Counted from the first letter of the stretch, positions 42,767-52,141 are shown. The stretch is 64,000 nt of DNA from Nocardia anaemiae NBRC 100462 (GCF_001612725.1 NZ_BDAZ01000026.1:103228-167227), one strand, 5' to 3'. Notes: generated from the letters alone by a model not told the origin. Program-made: numbers and translations.

Positions 42767-43980
42767 TGCTGGTCTCCGATCTTGCGCTCACCCGCGCTCC
42801 ACGCGAACGGCAGTTGCGTACCGTTCAACAGATAATCACCGATCGCCCTGGCCTTTTGGATGGCCGGATTGTGCACCGAGATGGTGCGGGCATTGCGCCA
42901 GTGCCGATCCAGCCGCAGCCGCTCGGAGACGACCGATGCGCCGCCCACCTCGAACAGCAATGTGGTGGCGGGCAAAACGACATCGATGACCGCGAGTTGC
43001 GCCTGCGCGGCGGCGAGTTCCGCTGCCACGATGGACTCTTCGTCCTGTGCGCCGCCAGCGAGGACCCTATCCAGTACGTCGGCTACGGCGAGCACGGTGG
43101 CCTCGGCGGCGAAGGCGGCGGCGGAAAGCCGTCCGAGCACCTGCTGCACCAATGGATCCCGGCGTGGCAAATCGGCGGCCGAATGGGTGTAGCCGCGGGT
43201 GCGCGCCGCCACCCACTCGCGGGCATCGCGCTCGGCGCGCTTCGCGATACCGGCGAGCACCGACAGCTGGACCAACTGCAGGTAGGAAGTCGCGTAGGTG
43301 GGTCCCGGCGCGCCGTAGCCCGGCCCCAGAATGCGCTCCGGTTCAACTACGACATCAGCGAATTCCGTTGTGCCGCTGGCGGTCAGCCGCTGACCGAAGC
43401 CGTCCCAGTCGTCGTGCTGGCGTACGCCGTCGGCATTCGCGTCGACGAGTACGCCCACCCGCTCACCGTCGCGATCGGCCGCCGCGAGGATGTAGTCCGC
43501 GTAGAGCGAGCCGGTGCTGTAGTACTTGGTGCCGTTGAGCAGCCACCGATCATCATCCTTGGTCAGGCGCGTGCGGTAATGGTCGACCGCGCCGACGCCC
43601 GGCTCGGTGATCGCATTGCCGACGAGCGTGCCCCCGGCCGCGGCACGCAGCCAATGCTCGCGGTTCTTCCCCGGTTCGGCGAGCAACTGGTCCTCCACGA
43701 AGGAGAAGTGCACCCGCAGCGCCTGCGGCAGATTCGATTCGGCGGCCGCCAATTCGATGAGCAACCGGAACAGCTGTCGCACCGTGACACCGTAGCCGCC
43801 GAATTCGACCGGCACCCGCAACGCACCGAATTTGGCCGCCCGCAACCAGCGCACCTCCTCGAAGGGCAGCCGACGATCGATCTCGCGCTCGACCGCGCCC
43901 TGTGCGATGCGGTCGAAGATCGGCCCGAAGATCGCATCCAGGTCGGAGTCTGTGGTGGATTTCGCCTCGATGGATGTCAT
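42763..43980 (-). CDS. DszC-like flavin monooxygenase
   Basis: The 405-residue protein has the acyl-CoA-dehydrogenase-like fold of DszC: ALRVPVEFGGYGVTVRQLF, GNAITEPGVGAVDHYRT, NGTKYYSTGSLYADYILAAA, QHDDWDGFGQRLTASGTTEF and LDRHWRNARTISVHNP. DszC oxidises sulfides to sulfoxides and sulfones with FMNH2; MsuC acts on methanesulfinate. It is the first gene of a two-gene unit with the DszA-like monooxygenase. A similar but distinct paralogue lies at 36.9 kb. It is divergent from the SsuD-like gene, with about 180 bases of shared control region. Confidence 0.9.
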   Translation of the reverse strand: MTSIEAKSTTDSDLDAIFGPIFDRIAQGAVEREIDRRLPFEEVRWLRAAKFGALRVPVEFGGYGVTVRQLFRLLIELAAAESNLPQALRVHFSFVEDQLLAEPGKNREHWLRAAAGGTLVGNAITEPGVGAVDHYRTRLTKDDDRWLLNGTKYYSTGSLYADYILAAADRDGERVGVLVDANADGVRQHDDWDGFGQRLTASGTTEFADVVVEPERILGPGYGAPGPTYATSYLQLVQLSVLAGIAKRAERDAREWVAARTRGYTHSAADLPRRDPLVQQVLGRLSAAAFAAEATVLAVADVLDRVLAGGAQDEESIVAAELAAAQAQLAVIDVVLPATTLLFEVGGASVVSERLRLDRHWRNARTISVHNPAIQKARAIGDYLLNGTQLPFAWSAGERKIGDQQ

Positions 43981-44160
43981 CGCTCCACGATCGCGCGGAC
44001 CTACCCGTCAGCTCACCAGTTATCCGCACTGCGATCGAAACACCCTGGTAGGGGTAATAACCACACAGATTCCAATCGGTGACACGGCTCGACCACACTG
44101 GCAGCATCGCGATTATCCGTGCCCGAAAACGGCATCCGAACCCGCGAGGAGCAGTTGTCG
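43981..44160. promoter_or_regulatory. Divergent control region of DszC-like and SsuD-like genes
   Basis: This 180-bp spacer separates the two divergent sulfur genes. It holds GTTATCC and GGGGTAATAACC, which form loose complementary arms, and the sequence TGCGATCG near 44030 that resembles the half-site in the StyA-like/fRMsr promoter. No single clear promoter could be fixed by eye. Confidence 0.35.
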
Positions 44161-45303
44161 ATGTCACTGTCGTTCCATTGGTTTCTGCCCACCTACGGCG
44201 ATTCGCGTGGCCTGATCGCCGGTGGTCATGGCACCTCGATGTCCGGCGACCGTCCGGCATCGCTGCGCTACCTCAACCAGATCGGCGCGGCGGCCGAAGA
44301 CAACGGTTTCGAGGCGGTCCTCACCCCGACCGGCGCCTGGTGCGAGGACGCCTGGCTGACCACCGCCATGCTCGTCGAAACCACCGAAACGCTGAAATTC
44401 CTGGTGGCGTTCCGCCCCGGACTGCTCAGCCCGACCCTGGCCGCGCAGATGGCCGGAACCTACCAACGCCACTCCCGCGGCCGCCTGCTGCTGAATGTGG
44501 TGACCGGCGGCGAACCGCACGAACAACAGGCCTACGGCGATTTCCTCGATAAGGAACAGCGCTACGCGCGCACCGCCGAATTCCTGCACGTGGTACGTGA
44601 GCTGTGGGAGTCACGGGAACCGATCAGCTTCGAGGGCACCCACATTCAGATCCGCGATGCCCTGCTCAACAACCATCCGGACCCGATCCCGCCGGTCTTC
44701 TTCGGCGGCTCCTCCGGACCCGCGGGACCGGTCGCGGCGCGCTATGCCGACACGTACCTCACCTGGGGTGAACCGCCCGCCGCGGTCGGCAAGAAGCTCG
44801 ATTGGATTCGCGGGCTTGCCGCCGCCGAAGGCCGAGACCTCAGCTATGGCTTACGCATTCACGTCATCAGCCGCGACACCTCCGAACAGGCCTGGGCCGT
44901 CGCCGATCGACTGCTGTCCGGCCTCGACCCCGCCGAAATCGACCGGGTGCAAGCCAGTCTCGCGCGCAGCGAATCCGAAGGCCAGCGCCGCATGCTGGAT
45001 CTGCACGGCGGCCGCACCGATCGTCTGGAGATCGCGCCGAATCTGTGGGCGGGCGTCGGTCTGGTGCGCGGCGGGGCGGGCACGGCCCTGGTCGGCTCGC
45101 ACGAGGAGGTCGCCGACCGCCTGATCGAGTACGCCGACCTCGGCATCACTCACTTCATCCTCTCCGGCTACCCACACATCGAAGAGGCCTACTGGTTCGG
45201 CGAGGGCGTGCTGCCCATCCTGGAACGCCGCGGCCTGTGGACGCACCCGCATCGCACCGAAGCAGGCCCTGTAGCAACACCTTTCGCAACCGCAACGCAC
45301 TAG
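44161..45303 (+). CDS. ssuD: Alkanesulfonate monooxygenase, SsuD/MsuD-like
   Basis: The 380-residue luciferase-like enzyme matches SsuD: LSFHWFLPTYGDSRGL at the start, LNQIGAAAEDNGFEAVLTPT, the conserved cysteine in WCEDAW, RPGLLSPTLAAQMAGTYQRH and LLLNVVTGGEPHEQQAYGDF. SsuD releases sulfite from alkanesulfonates with FMNH2 and oxygen. It is the last step expected in a sulfone to sulfite route and complements SfnG. The ATG follows GAGGAG. No ssuABC transporter is in the window. Confidence 0.92.
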   Translation: MSLSFHWFLPTYGDSRGLIAGGHGTSMSGDRPASLRYLNQIGAAAEDNGFEAVLTPTGAWCEDAWLTTAMLVETTETLKFLVAFRPGLLSPTLAAQMAGTYQRHSRGRLLLNVVTGGEPHEQQAYGDFLDKEQRYARTAEFLHVVRELWESREPISFEGTHIQIRDALLNNHPDPIPPVFFGGSSGPAGPVAARYADTYLTWGEPPAAVGKKLDWIRGLAAAEGRDLSYGLRIHVISRDTSEQAWAVADRLLSGLDPAEIDRVQASLARSESEGQRRMLDLHGGRTDRLEIAPNLWAGVGLVRGGAGTALVGSHEEVADRLIEYADLGITHFILSGYPHIEEAYWFGEGVLPILERRGLWTHPHRTEAGPVATPFATATH

Positions 45304-45420
45304 TCGCCCCACAAGCGTCGTCACAGCCGACGCAATCGCGCTCCCCATCGAGCACTCGGCTGAAATTATCAGCACAGGTCCGCGAAATGGCATTCAGCGG
45401 TGTCTCACCAGAGGCCTCAT

Positions 45421-46800
45421 TCACTGCGCTGGGCACTCGCTCGGCGCGGGCTCGCCACGCAAACGTCCATCGATCCAACCGATCTCCCCTGGGAAGCCGG
45501 TGAACAGGGCGATGACGTGCTCGCCGGGTTCGGTGCGGTGCACCGCGGGGACGCCGCGCAGGCATTGGTCGCGGTAGAGATCGTCGCCGTTCTCGTGCGG
45601 GACCCAGATGTCGCTGGCGGCGTGGTAGATGTAGAGCGGCGCACCCGATTTACGGTCGGTCAGGCTGAGTTGGCCGAAGATCCGGTCAGCGAGACCGCTG
45701 GTCAAGGGGGCACTGATATTGGCGGCGGCATCGATCGGAACGCCGACCACACCGAGTGGGCCGTTGCTGTCCCCGCAGGTGTCCTTGATCGGTGAGGTCG
45801 CCGCCCACTGCGCCAGATGATTCAGGTAGCCGAGTATCTCCGGATGCTCGCGGCTCATCGCCAGCGCGACAACCAGCAGAATGCCGGACGCGGAGTTGCC
45901 GTTGAATCGACTGGCGACCATCCGATAATCGGTGACGAGCCCACCCATGGCCGCCCCGACCACCGAATCCGACAGTTCCGGCGCGTACTCGTCGAGCAGC
46001 ATCGCGGCCGCATACGACGCGATCGCCCCGCCGGAATATCCGGTGATCGCGAAACGGCTGTCCGTGAACGCGGTCGGCAGCATATTGCGCACCGCGCGAA
46101 TGGAATCCAGCAGGACATGTCCGGCGACCTTCGGTTCGGCGTAGGCCATCAACGGACCTTCGTGGTCGGGAATCAGCACCGCATAGCCGCGGCTGAGCGC
46201 CCAGGCGGTGTTCGGCGGAAACAGATCACCGGCATTGAACTTGCTGTGCAGCCCGTGTGCCATCGCGTAGCTCGGCGTGCAGCTGAGCCCGAGTGAATTG
46301 ATCGGCAAGGCATTCACCAAAACCGGCCGATCCCCCGGACCGGTCCACGCGGCGGCGGGAATCACCAATGTCGCAGTGCCGAAGGATGGCAGGCCCGATG
46401 CGTCCGTCGTCCGGAACTTCAGCAGGATCGCACGATCGATCGGCACAATCGCCAGCGGTGCGGACGTCGCCGTCACATCACGCCACTCGACGATATCGCC
46501 GGGAGCCAGACCATCGAGCCCATCCGGCCACTCGTCGAACATCCGATCCCCCGACGGCGCGGACCGCACCGCCTGCCACAACGCCGCCAAGTCCGCGGGC
46601 ACCGCACCGGATGGCGGTGCCGCGGCGGGCGGTAGCGAAGGCGCGGGGATGTGAGCATCGATCCACCGCTGCAGGTCGGACGGTCCAGGTGACATAGGCG
46701 CTGCCGGGACTTCGGTCGGGTCGGCCTGCGCGGGCACCGGCCCCATCAGCAACGAGCAACCCACCATGCTCGCGACGACGACAGTCCGGAGACTCGACAT
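45421..46800 (-). CDS. Secreted LIP-family lipase
   Basis: The 459-residue protein has a signal peptide (VVVASMVGCSLLMGPVPAQA) and the fold of the secretory lipase family (LIP, first described in Candida). The nucleophile is in FAITGYSGGAIASYAA. AWALSRGYAVLIPDHEGP, SDIWVPHENGDDLY (acid) and EPGEHVIALFTGFP (histidine) follow in the usual order. It should be exported and cleave extracellular lipids or esters. A second LIP gene lies at 50.9 kb; the two flank the cholesterol oxidase. The gene is divergent from a GNAT acetyltransferase. Confidence 0.9.
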   Translation of the reverse strand: MSSLRTVVVASMVGCSLLMGPVPAQADPTEVPAAPMSPGPSDLQRWIDAHIPAPSLPPAAAPPSGAVPADLAALWQAVRSAPSGDRMFDEWPDGLDGLAPGDIVEWRDVTATSAPLAIVPIDRAILLKFRTTDASGLPSFGTATLVIPAAAWTGPGDRPVLVNALPINSLGLSCTPSYAMAHGLHSKFNAGDLFPPNTAWALSRGYAVLIPDHEGPLMAYAEPKVAGHVLLDSIRAVRNMLPTAFTDSRFAITGYSGGAIASYAAAMLLDEYAPELSDSVVGAAMGGLVTDYRMVASRFNGNSASGILLVVALAMSREHPEILGYLNHLAQWAATSPIKDTCGDSNGPLGVVGVPIDAAANISAPLTSGLADRIFGQLSLTDRKSGAPLYIYHAASDIWVPHENGDDLYRDQCLRGVPAVHRTEPGEHVIALFTGFPGEIGWIDGRLRGEPAPSECPAQ

Positions 46801-47075
46801 CCGATACCTCCCGAATTCGACACCACCCCGACGGAGGCCAGACTATGTCGCGGCGGAATCACACTTCGGATCTGTTTGGATTTGTCACGACTGAGCCCGT
46901 CCGACATGCGGGCCGAACACAAATTTCCGAAAAGCACTGGCGCACAATGGCCTCTGATGATCGTCCGCGCTGTCGTGATATCCGATCCAACGACGTTCTC
47001 ACAGGCGCTGGTCAGCCGCGTATCGTTCTTGGTGCAGTGGTCCGCGACGACCTATGCCCCGGCACCAGGAAGCTC

Positions 47076-47552
47076 ATGGAACTCGCAAGAGCGCCGCAGC
47101 CGCACTACCGGCAGGCACGCTTGACCGATATCGAAGATATCGCGGCCATCGAGGCCGCGGTGTTCGCCGAGCCGTACCTGTATCTGATGCTGCGACAGCT
47201 CTACGACCTGCACGGATCCGACTGGCTGGTCGCCGAGCTGGACGGCAGGGTAATCGGCTATGCGCTGACACTGCGCAAGGCGGGCCGGGCCCTGCTGTTC
47301 ACGTTCGCGGTGGCCGAGCAACACCAGGGCAAAGGCTACGGTCCGGCACTGCTGCACCACATGCTGCAGCAGTGCCGGACAGATGGGGCCGAGGTCGTCT
47401 ATCTGACGGTACGACCCGACAATCAGCCCGCGGAGAACCTGTTCAAGCGGGCCGGGTTCGAATTCGTCGAACACGACGACGAATATTTCGGCCCAGGTGA
47501 ACCGCGAGGCGTGTTCGAGTACCGCTTGCGCACCCGCCACCTGGACTCGTGA
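47076..47552 (+). CDS. GNAT acetyltransferase, RimI-like
   Basis: The 158-residue protein is a GNAT N-acetyltransferase: YRQARLTDIEDIAAIEAAVF at the start and FAVAEQHQGKGYGPALLHHM, which holds the acetyl-CoA pyrophosphate loop (QGKGYG). NQPAENLFKRAGFEFVEH completes the fold as in RimI. The target is unknown. The ATG at 47076 with AGGA before it gives a normal length. A longer frame from an ATG at 46845 also has a ribosome site (GGAGG) but adds 77 residues with no family resemblance. Confidence 0.82.
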   Translation: MELARAPQPHYRQARLTDIEDIAAIEAAVFAEPYLYLMLRQLYDLHGSDWLVAELDGRVIGYALTLRKAGRALLFTFAVAEQHQGKGYGPALLHHMLQQCRTDGAEVVYLTVRPDNQPAENLFKRAGFEFVEHDDEYFGPGEPRGVFEYRLRTRHLDS

Positions 47553-47745
47553 CCATGTTCTTTTACAACCGCGAAATCACGGGTTGAGCTGAGCGCGGCG
47601 CAGCGCTTCCGACACATCGCCGGATCCTCGTCTAAGCCTGTATCGAAATTGGTTGCACGCCAACGCTATTGACCGATCGAAGCTGCGGCGCAAGAATCCG
47701 CTTCGGCTTGACACGTCAACATCGAAATTTGCTCAATTGCTCAAC

Positions 47746-47759
47746 TAGAACCTGTTACA
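47746..47759 (+). promoter_or_regulatory. KstR-type operator upstream of cholesterol oxidase
   Basis: TAGAACCTGTTACA matches the KstR consensus TnnAACnnGTTnnA at every defined position. It lies 52 bases before the oxidase start. KstR is the TetR-type repressor of sterol catabolism in mycobacteria and rhodococci, relieved by 3-oxo-cholestenoyl-CoA. Confidence 0.6.
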
Positions 47760-47811
47760 GTCTGCCGACTCGAGGCATTCTCCTACGCCTCACATCGGAA
47801 GGTTTTCGCGC

Positions 47812-49452
47812 ATGTACGACCGACGCCCCTCGGCCAACACCGGCGTTCGCCAAGGGATGAATCGCCGGAAATTCTTGGCGGGCACGGCAATTGCGGCCGG
47901 AGCGATGGCGCTCAGCCCGGCCGCGTGGACCGCAAAGGCGTCGGCGGCACCCATCGGCAACGGGGATCACGTGCCGAATCTGATCATCGGCAGTGGCTAC
48001 GGCGGCGCGGTCGCCGCGTTGCGCCTATGTCAGGCGGGCAAGCAGGTCGCGATGATCGAGATGGGACAGAATTGGAATACACCCGGCTCGGACGGAAAAG
48101 TGTTCTGCACCATGATCAATCCGGATGAGCGCTCGTATTGGTTCCGGACCAGGACCGAGCAGCCGGTCGGCTATTTCGTCGGAGCCGATATCAACCGGGA
48201 TATCAGCCCGAGCGACGCCGGTGTGCTCGATTCGGAGCATTTCGCGGCGACCCGGGTATATCAGGGCCGCGGGGTCGGCGGCGGCTCGCTGGTCAACGGC
48301 GGTATGGCACCGCTGCCGAAACAGGACTACTTCCAACAGATCCTGCCATCGGTCGATGCGACGACGATGTATTCGACCTACTTTCCCCGGGCACAGGCCG
48401 CACTCGGCGTCAACAATGTCGACTCGGCGTGGTTCGAATCCGCCGAATGCTACAAATACGCGCGGGTCAGTCGCACCACCGCCAATAAGGCAGGCTACAC
48501 AACAACATTCGTGCCCAACGTCTACGACTTCAGCTATATGCAAAAGGAGCAGGCGAATACCGTCACCCGCTCGGCGCTGGGCGGTGAGGTCATCTATGGC
48601 AACAACTACGGAAAGCGCTCACTCGACAAGACGTATCTCGCGGTAGCCGCCGCGACCGGCAACCTGAGCATCTCGCCGCTGCACAAGGTCACCAGCGTGG
48701 CACCGGCCGCGAGCGGCTACACGGTGGTCATCACCCAGATCGACGTGCTCGGCAATACAGTGGCGACCAAGACCGTCACCGCGGACAAGGTCTTCTTCGC
48801 GGCGGGCAGTGTCGGCACCAGCAAGCTGCTTGTCACCATGAAGGCGCTGGGCAAGCTACCCAACCTGGCCGATTCGGTCGGCGCGGGCTGGGGCAATAAC
48901 GGCAATGTGATGGTCGGCCGGGCCGGACTGGATTTGACCGGCGCGCTGCAATCCGCGATTCCCTGCATGGGCATCGACAACTGGGCCGACGCGAATGGTC
49001 CGGTATTCGCCGAAATCGCCCCGTTCCCAACGGGTACCGAGAACGGCGTGAATCTCTATCTGGCGATCACCAAGAACCCCAACCGCGCCAAGTTCACCTA
49101 CAACGCGTCCACCGGCGGGGTGGATCTGTCCTGGCAGGCGTCCTACACCCAACCCTCGATCGATGCGGCGAAACGTGTCTTCGATGCAATCAATTCCAAG
49201 GCGGGAACGATTTATCGGACCGATCTTTTCGGCGTCTACAAGGTCTGGGGCGACGATTTCGTCTACCACCCTCTCGGCGGCTGCGTGCTCGGCCAAGCCA
49301 CCGATAACTACGGCCGCCTCAATGGATACTCCGGACTGTACGTCATCGACGGATCGCTGATTCCTGGCAACACCGGCGTCAATCCCTTCCTGACGATTAC
49401 CGGTCTCGCGGAACGCAATATCGAGAAGATCATCGCCACCGACCTGACATGA
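47812..49452 (+). CDS. choD: Exported cholesterol oxidase (GMC family)
   Basis: The 546-residue flavoprotein oxidises and isomerises cholesterol to cholest-4-en-3-one. It has a twin-arginine signal (NRRKFLAGTAIAAGAMAL), FAD loop IIGSGYGGAVAALRLCQAG, and RVYQGRGVGGGSLVNGGMAP of the GMC family. Glu401 (in FAEIAPFP), His486 (in YHPLGGCV) and Asn524 (in NPFLTITG) have the same spacing as the catalytic Glu361, His447 and Asn485 of the Streptomyces enzyme. A start at 47857 would begin closer to the Tat motif, but the ATG at 47812 has GGAAGG at good distance. A KstR-like operator sits upstream. Confidence 0.96.
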   Translation: MYDRRPSANTGVRQGMNRRKFLAGTAIAAGAMALSPAAWTAKASAAPIGNGDHVPNLIIGSGYGGAVAALRLCQAGKQVAMIEMGQNWNTPGSDGKVFCTMINPDERSYWFRTRTEQPVGYFVGADINRDISPSDAGVLDSEHFAATRVYQGRGVGGGSLVNGGMAPLPKQDYFQQILPSVDATTMYSTYFPRAQAALGVNNVDSAWFESAECYKYARVSRTTANKAGYTTTFVPNVYDFSYMQKEQANTVTRSALGGEVIYGNNYGKRSLDKTYLAVAAATGNLSISPLHKVTSVAPAASGYTVVITQIDVLGNTVATKTVTADKVFFAAGSVGTSKLLVTMKALGKLPNLADSVGAGWGNNGNVMVGRAGLDLTGALQSAIPCMGIDNWADANGPVFAEIAPFPTGTENGVNLYLAITKNPNRAKFTYNASTGGVDLSWQASYTQPSIDAAKRVFDAINSKAGTIYRTDLFGVYKVWGDDFVYHPLGGCVLGQATDNYGRLNGYSGLYVIDGSLIPGNTGVNPFLTITGLAERNIEKIIATDLT

Positions 49453-49657
49453 CGCTCGGCCGGTCCGGGCGGGGTCGGTCAGCTTCTTCCCCATCCGGAC
49501 CGGGCCACCGGCAGCACGGTCCACCTCCCCGGCAGCCACACCGCCTTGCAAGTGCTGATCCGTTCACCAGCAGTGGGAAGGGTCGGCTGACGCCCTTGGA
49601 CGAATACTGGAATACCACCTCACCGAGGAACTAGCTGTTCGGAATTTGCGTGAACCG

Positions 49658-49933
49658 ATGATCTGGCATCCCGTACCACGGTCGACCATCCTCAGCGATG
49701 CGTGCACGTCCCCGGAAGATGCGCCGACCGCAAGAGCATCCGATGAGCCGGACGTGCACCTGCGAGTGCACCTGCGCGGAATGATCCTGGACTTCATAGC
49801 TCGGGCCAGCGCCGCCCAACAGTTCATCGAGGACCACAGGACCCACCACTACGTCGACGCGGTTTCGGTAATCCCGGACGACGGGCGCGGTCTGCCGCGG
49901 CTCCCCAACGAGCAGTTATATGTCGGGCCGTAG
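49658..49933 (+). CDS. Possible small protein of unknown function
   Basis: In the 570-bp stretch between the cholesterol oxidase and the next gene, a plus-strand frame of 91 residues has coding-like codon use. Its second half (HLRGMILDFIARASAAQQFI, then VDAVSVIPDDGRGLP) looks folded. The start is uncertain (TTG at 49646 or ATG at 49658). I do not recognise a family. The stretch 49453-49645 shows nothing else. Confidence 0.42.
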   Translation: MIWHPVPRSTILSDACTSPEDAPTARASDEPDVHLRVHLRGMILDFIARASAAQQFIEDHRTHHYVDAVSVIPDDGRGLPRLPNEQLYVGP

Positions 49934-50026
49934 GACCGGCAGGCCCATGGGCCCCTGGTTCGGTATGGTTGCCGGACCGACCTGATCGATCGCACGTCGG
50001 CCCCGGGGGTCAGCAAGGAGTTCGCC

Positions 50027-50623
50027 GTGGTCACGCCACATCAACCCGAATCGTTTCCGCCGCAAGGGAATTACCCCAATCCGCAAGGGTACCCGTATCC
50101 GCAGCAGCGACCGGAGTATCCGCCGCGCGGGTTCGCTGCGCCGCCGCGGGCGGGCGCCTCGCCGCTGGACTGGATCACCGCTGGACTACTCGTCCTGTCC
50201 ACGCTTCTGACCGGAATCTGGCGATTCACCAACGACTACCTCGATTTCGGTGACAACATCCCGTTCCTGCTCTGTGCCGTGATCGCCGTGGTGGCGGCCA
50301 TTGTCCTGGTGACCGGCGCCGGTGCCAAGAACGGCGCTTTCCGTGCGCTCGCCGCCGTCGCCGCGGGCACGCTGTTCGCCCCGGGTCTCTCGCTCGTGGT
50401 CGGTGCGGCGCAGCACTCGGATTACGCCGAGGTCAAAGATTTCGCCCTCGGCATACCCGCCGCGCTTTTCGCCCTGGGCGCTTCGATAACGGCGATCATC
50501 GCGTCGGCCCGGCCGCCCGCGCCGCGAACCCCGACCGCACCGCAGTGGCAGCAACCACCCACCCAACAACCACCCGGCCAATACCCGCAGTACCCACCGC
50601 ACTCCTCCTGGCCGCCGAGGTAG
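50027..50623 (+). CDS. Proline-rich membrane protein
   Basis: The 198-residue protein has a proline, glutamine and tyrosine-rich N-terminus (residues 1-45), four predicted membrane helices (WITAGLLVLSTLLTGIW, IPFLLCAVIAVVAAIVLV, ALAAVAAGTLFAPGLSLV, ALGIPAALFALGASITAI-like) and a second proline-rich tail. Such tails often serve as docking regions. The family is not recognised. The GTG start follows AGCAAGGAG. The following 270 bases to the next gene show no feature. Confidence 0.75.
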   Translation: MVTPHQPESFPPQGNYPNPQGYPYPQQRPEYPPRGFAAPPRAGASPLDWITAGLLVLSTLLTGIWRFTNDYLDFGDNIPFLLCAVIAVVAAIVLVTGAGAKNGAFRALAAVAAGTLFAPGLSLVVGAAQHSDYAEVKDFALGIPAALFALGASITAIIASARPPAPRTPTAPQWQQPPTQQPPGQYPQYPPHSSWPPR

Positions 50624-50893
50624 TCCTTCCCGACGCCGATCCCGAAATCCCGTCACCACTCCGACGAGCAGGGGCGATAGGCCGACGTCCCAATGGACGG
50701 CAGCACCGTCACCGGTTGCGCACACCTTCGACCTCGGGCAGGAAATTGGCTGAGTGACCGAAATCGGCGGCTCCGCAAAGCATTGCGGGCCGCCGATGAT
50801 CGAAATCCGGTGTCACACGTCGCCTTCGCGCACTACAACCCGATACCGCAGGTACTACGCTGCGGCAACTGCATGGCGGCGACGCCGCTCCCG

Positions 50894-52141
50894 TCAGCAG
50901 GTGGCGGGTGCGGGCTCACCGACAATTCGGGCGTGCAGCCAGGTCATTGCCCCGGGGGCGCCGATCACCGCGGCCGACAGATGCTCGAACGCGGGCACCT
51001 CCATGGTCTGCAGCCGCACCCCGGCCGCACACCAGCGGCTGTTGACATGGTCGATCGCGTCGATCGGAATCAGGGGGTCGGTCGGCGAATGCCATTCGAA
51101 CACCGGTATTTCCGGAATCCCTGGATACATCTCCAGGCTGTTCTCCCGCAACACCGCCCGAGCCTCAGGGAACGCAGCGGTAGGGCTGCTTGCGAGGTAT
51201 TCGGCTGCACTGCCGCCGACACCAGTGGCGAGGATCTGGTTGGTGCAACTGTTGGCCATGGCATCTCGGATCGCCAGGCCGCGCTTGTTGAGATACGCGC
51301 TCACCGGCATCCGGTCGGGATACTCCCGCTCCAGGCCGATCGCCGCCGCCATGGCCAGCCCGAAGGCCGGGTGCGCCTCCATGCCCACCGCCTCCGCCAT
51401 CTTCTCGATGTTCATCGGGGCGCCGCCGATGGCCGCGCCCTCGAGTTCTAGTTCCGGCGCATACGACGGCTGCATCGCAGCCGCCCATCCGGTGGCCATG
51501 CCGCCGCCGGAGTAACCGGCCAGCACAACCCGGCTGTGCTGCACGGCGAGTTCAGGCAGCCGTTTCACTGCGCGTACACCGTCCAAGACGATCTGGCCGC
51601 CCAAACGCGCCGCCCCGAAAGCGAAGTTCGGGCCGAGATGATCCGGCAGCGCGACGCTCCAGCCCTGCGCCAGCGCCGTGTTCAACATCGACGCCGTCGT
51701 CACCAGATTCGGATCGCCGCTGTAGAGCTGGTGCGATACCGCGCAGGCGGTGCCGAGCGCATTGATGAAGTGCTGAAACGACAGCATCGGCGCGTCGGGC
51801 TGGTGGCCGATGGGAGTCAGAACCGTGGTAGTGGCGGCGATCGGCGCACCGTGCGAGTTAGTGGACCGGAATGCGACCAGCGTGACCGTGGCGCCGGGAA
51901 ACAGGACCACGGGTGGCATTGCCCGCACGGCGAGCACATCACCGGGCCGGTGCGATGCGAGATCCGCCGGGGCGGCGAAGAACGGGTCTGGATCGGGCTG
52001 CGGATACAACGGTTCCGCGGTTGCGGTCGTCGCCAGCGCCAGCCCGAGTGCCGCGCTACCGAGCGCGCTCATGACCCGGACCGAACCGCTGCGCCTGCAG
52101 AGAAAGCGAAGAAACCGACGAGTCAAGACCATGACCTCCAT
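50894..52141 (-). CDS. Secreted LIP-family lipase, second copy
   Basis: The 415-residue protein has an arginine-rich start, a signal-like hydrophobic stretch (VMSALGSAALGLALATTATA) and the LIP lipase motifs: VVLAGYSGGGMATGWAAAM with the nucleophile, ALAQGWSVALPDHLGPNFAF, EWHSPTDPLIPIDAID with the acid and PAFEHLSAAVIG with the histidine. It is a distinct paralogue of the lipase at 45.4 kb, so not a recent duplication. Export and action on host or environmental lipids are inferred. Start may be at 52141 or at the next in-frame ATG at 52132. Confidence 0.9.
   Translation of the reverse strand: MEVMVLTRRFLRFLCRRSGSVRVMSALGSAALGLALATTATAEPLYPQPDPDPFFAAPADLASHRPGDVLAVRAMPPVVLFPGATVTLVAFRSTNSHGAPIAATTTVLTPIGHQPDAPMLSFQHFINALGTACAVSHQLYSGDPNLVTTASMLNTALAQGWSVALPDHLGPNFAFGAARLGGQIVLDGVRAVKRLPELAVQHSRVVLAGYSGGGMATGWAAAMQPSYAPELELEGAAIGGAPMNIEKMAEAVGMEAHPAFGLAMAAAIGLEREYPDRMPVSAYLNKRGLAIRDAMANSCTNQILATGVGGSAAEYLASSPTAAFPEARAVLRENSLEMYPGIPEIPVFEWHSPTDPLIPIDAIDHVNSRWCAAGVRLQTMEVPAFEHLSAAVIGAPGAMTWLHARIVGEPAPATC

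Noticed and set aside
46845..47075. N-terminal extension of the GNAT gene from an ATG with a good GGAGG
   Set aside because: The added 77 residues are not family-like, and the acetyltransferase fold begins just after 47076. It could still be a short leader, but there is no proof.
49449..49634. Short plus-strand frame after the cholesterol oxidase
   Set aside because: Low-complexity serine/proline/arginine composition and overlap with the oxidase end.
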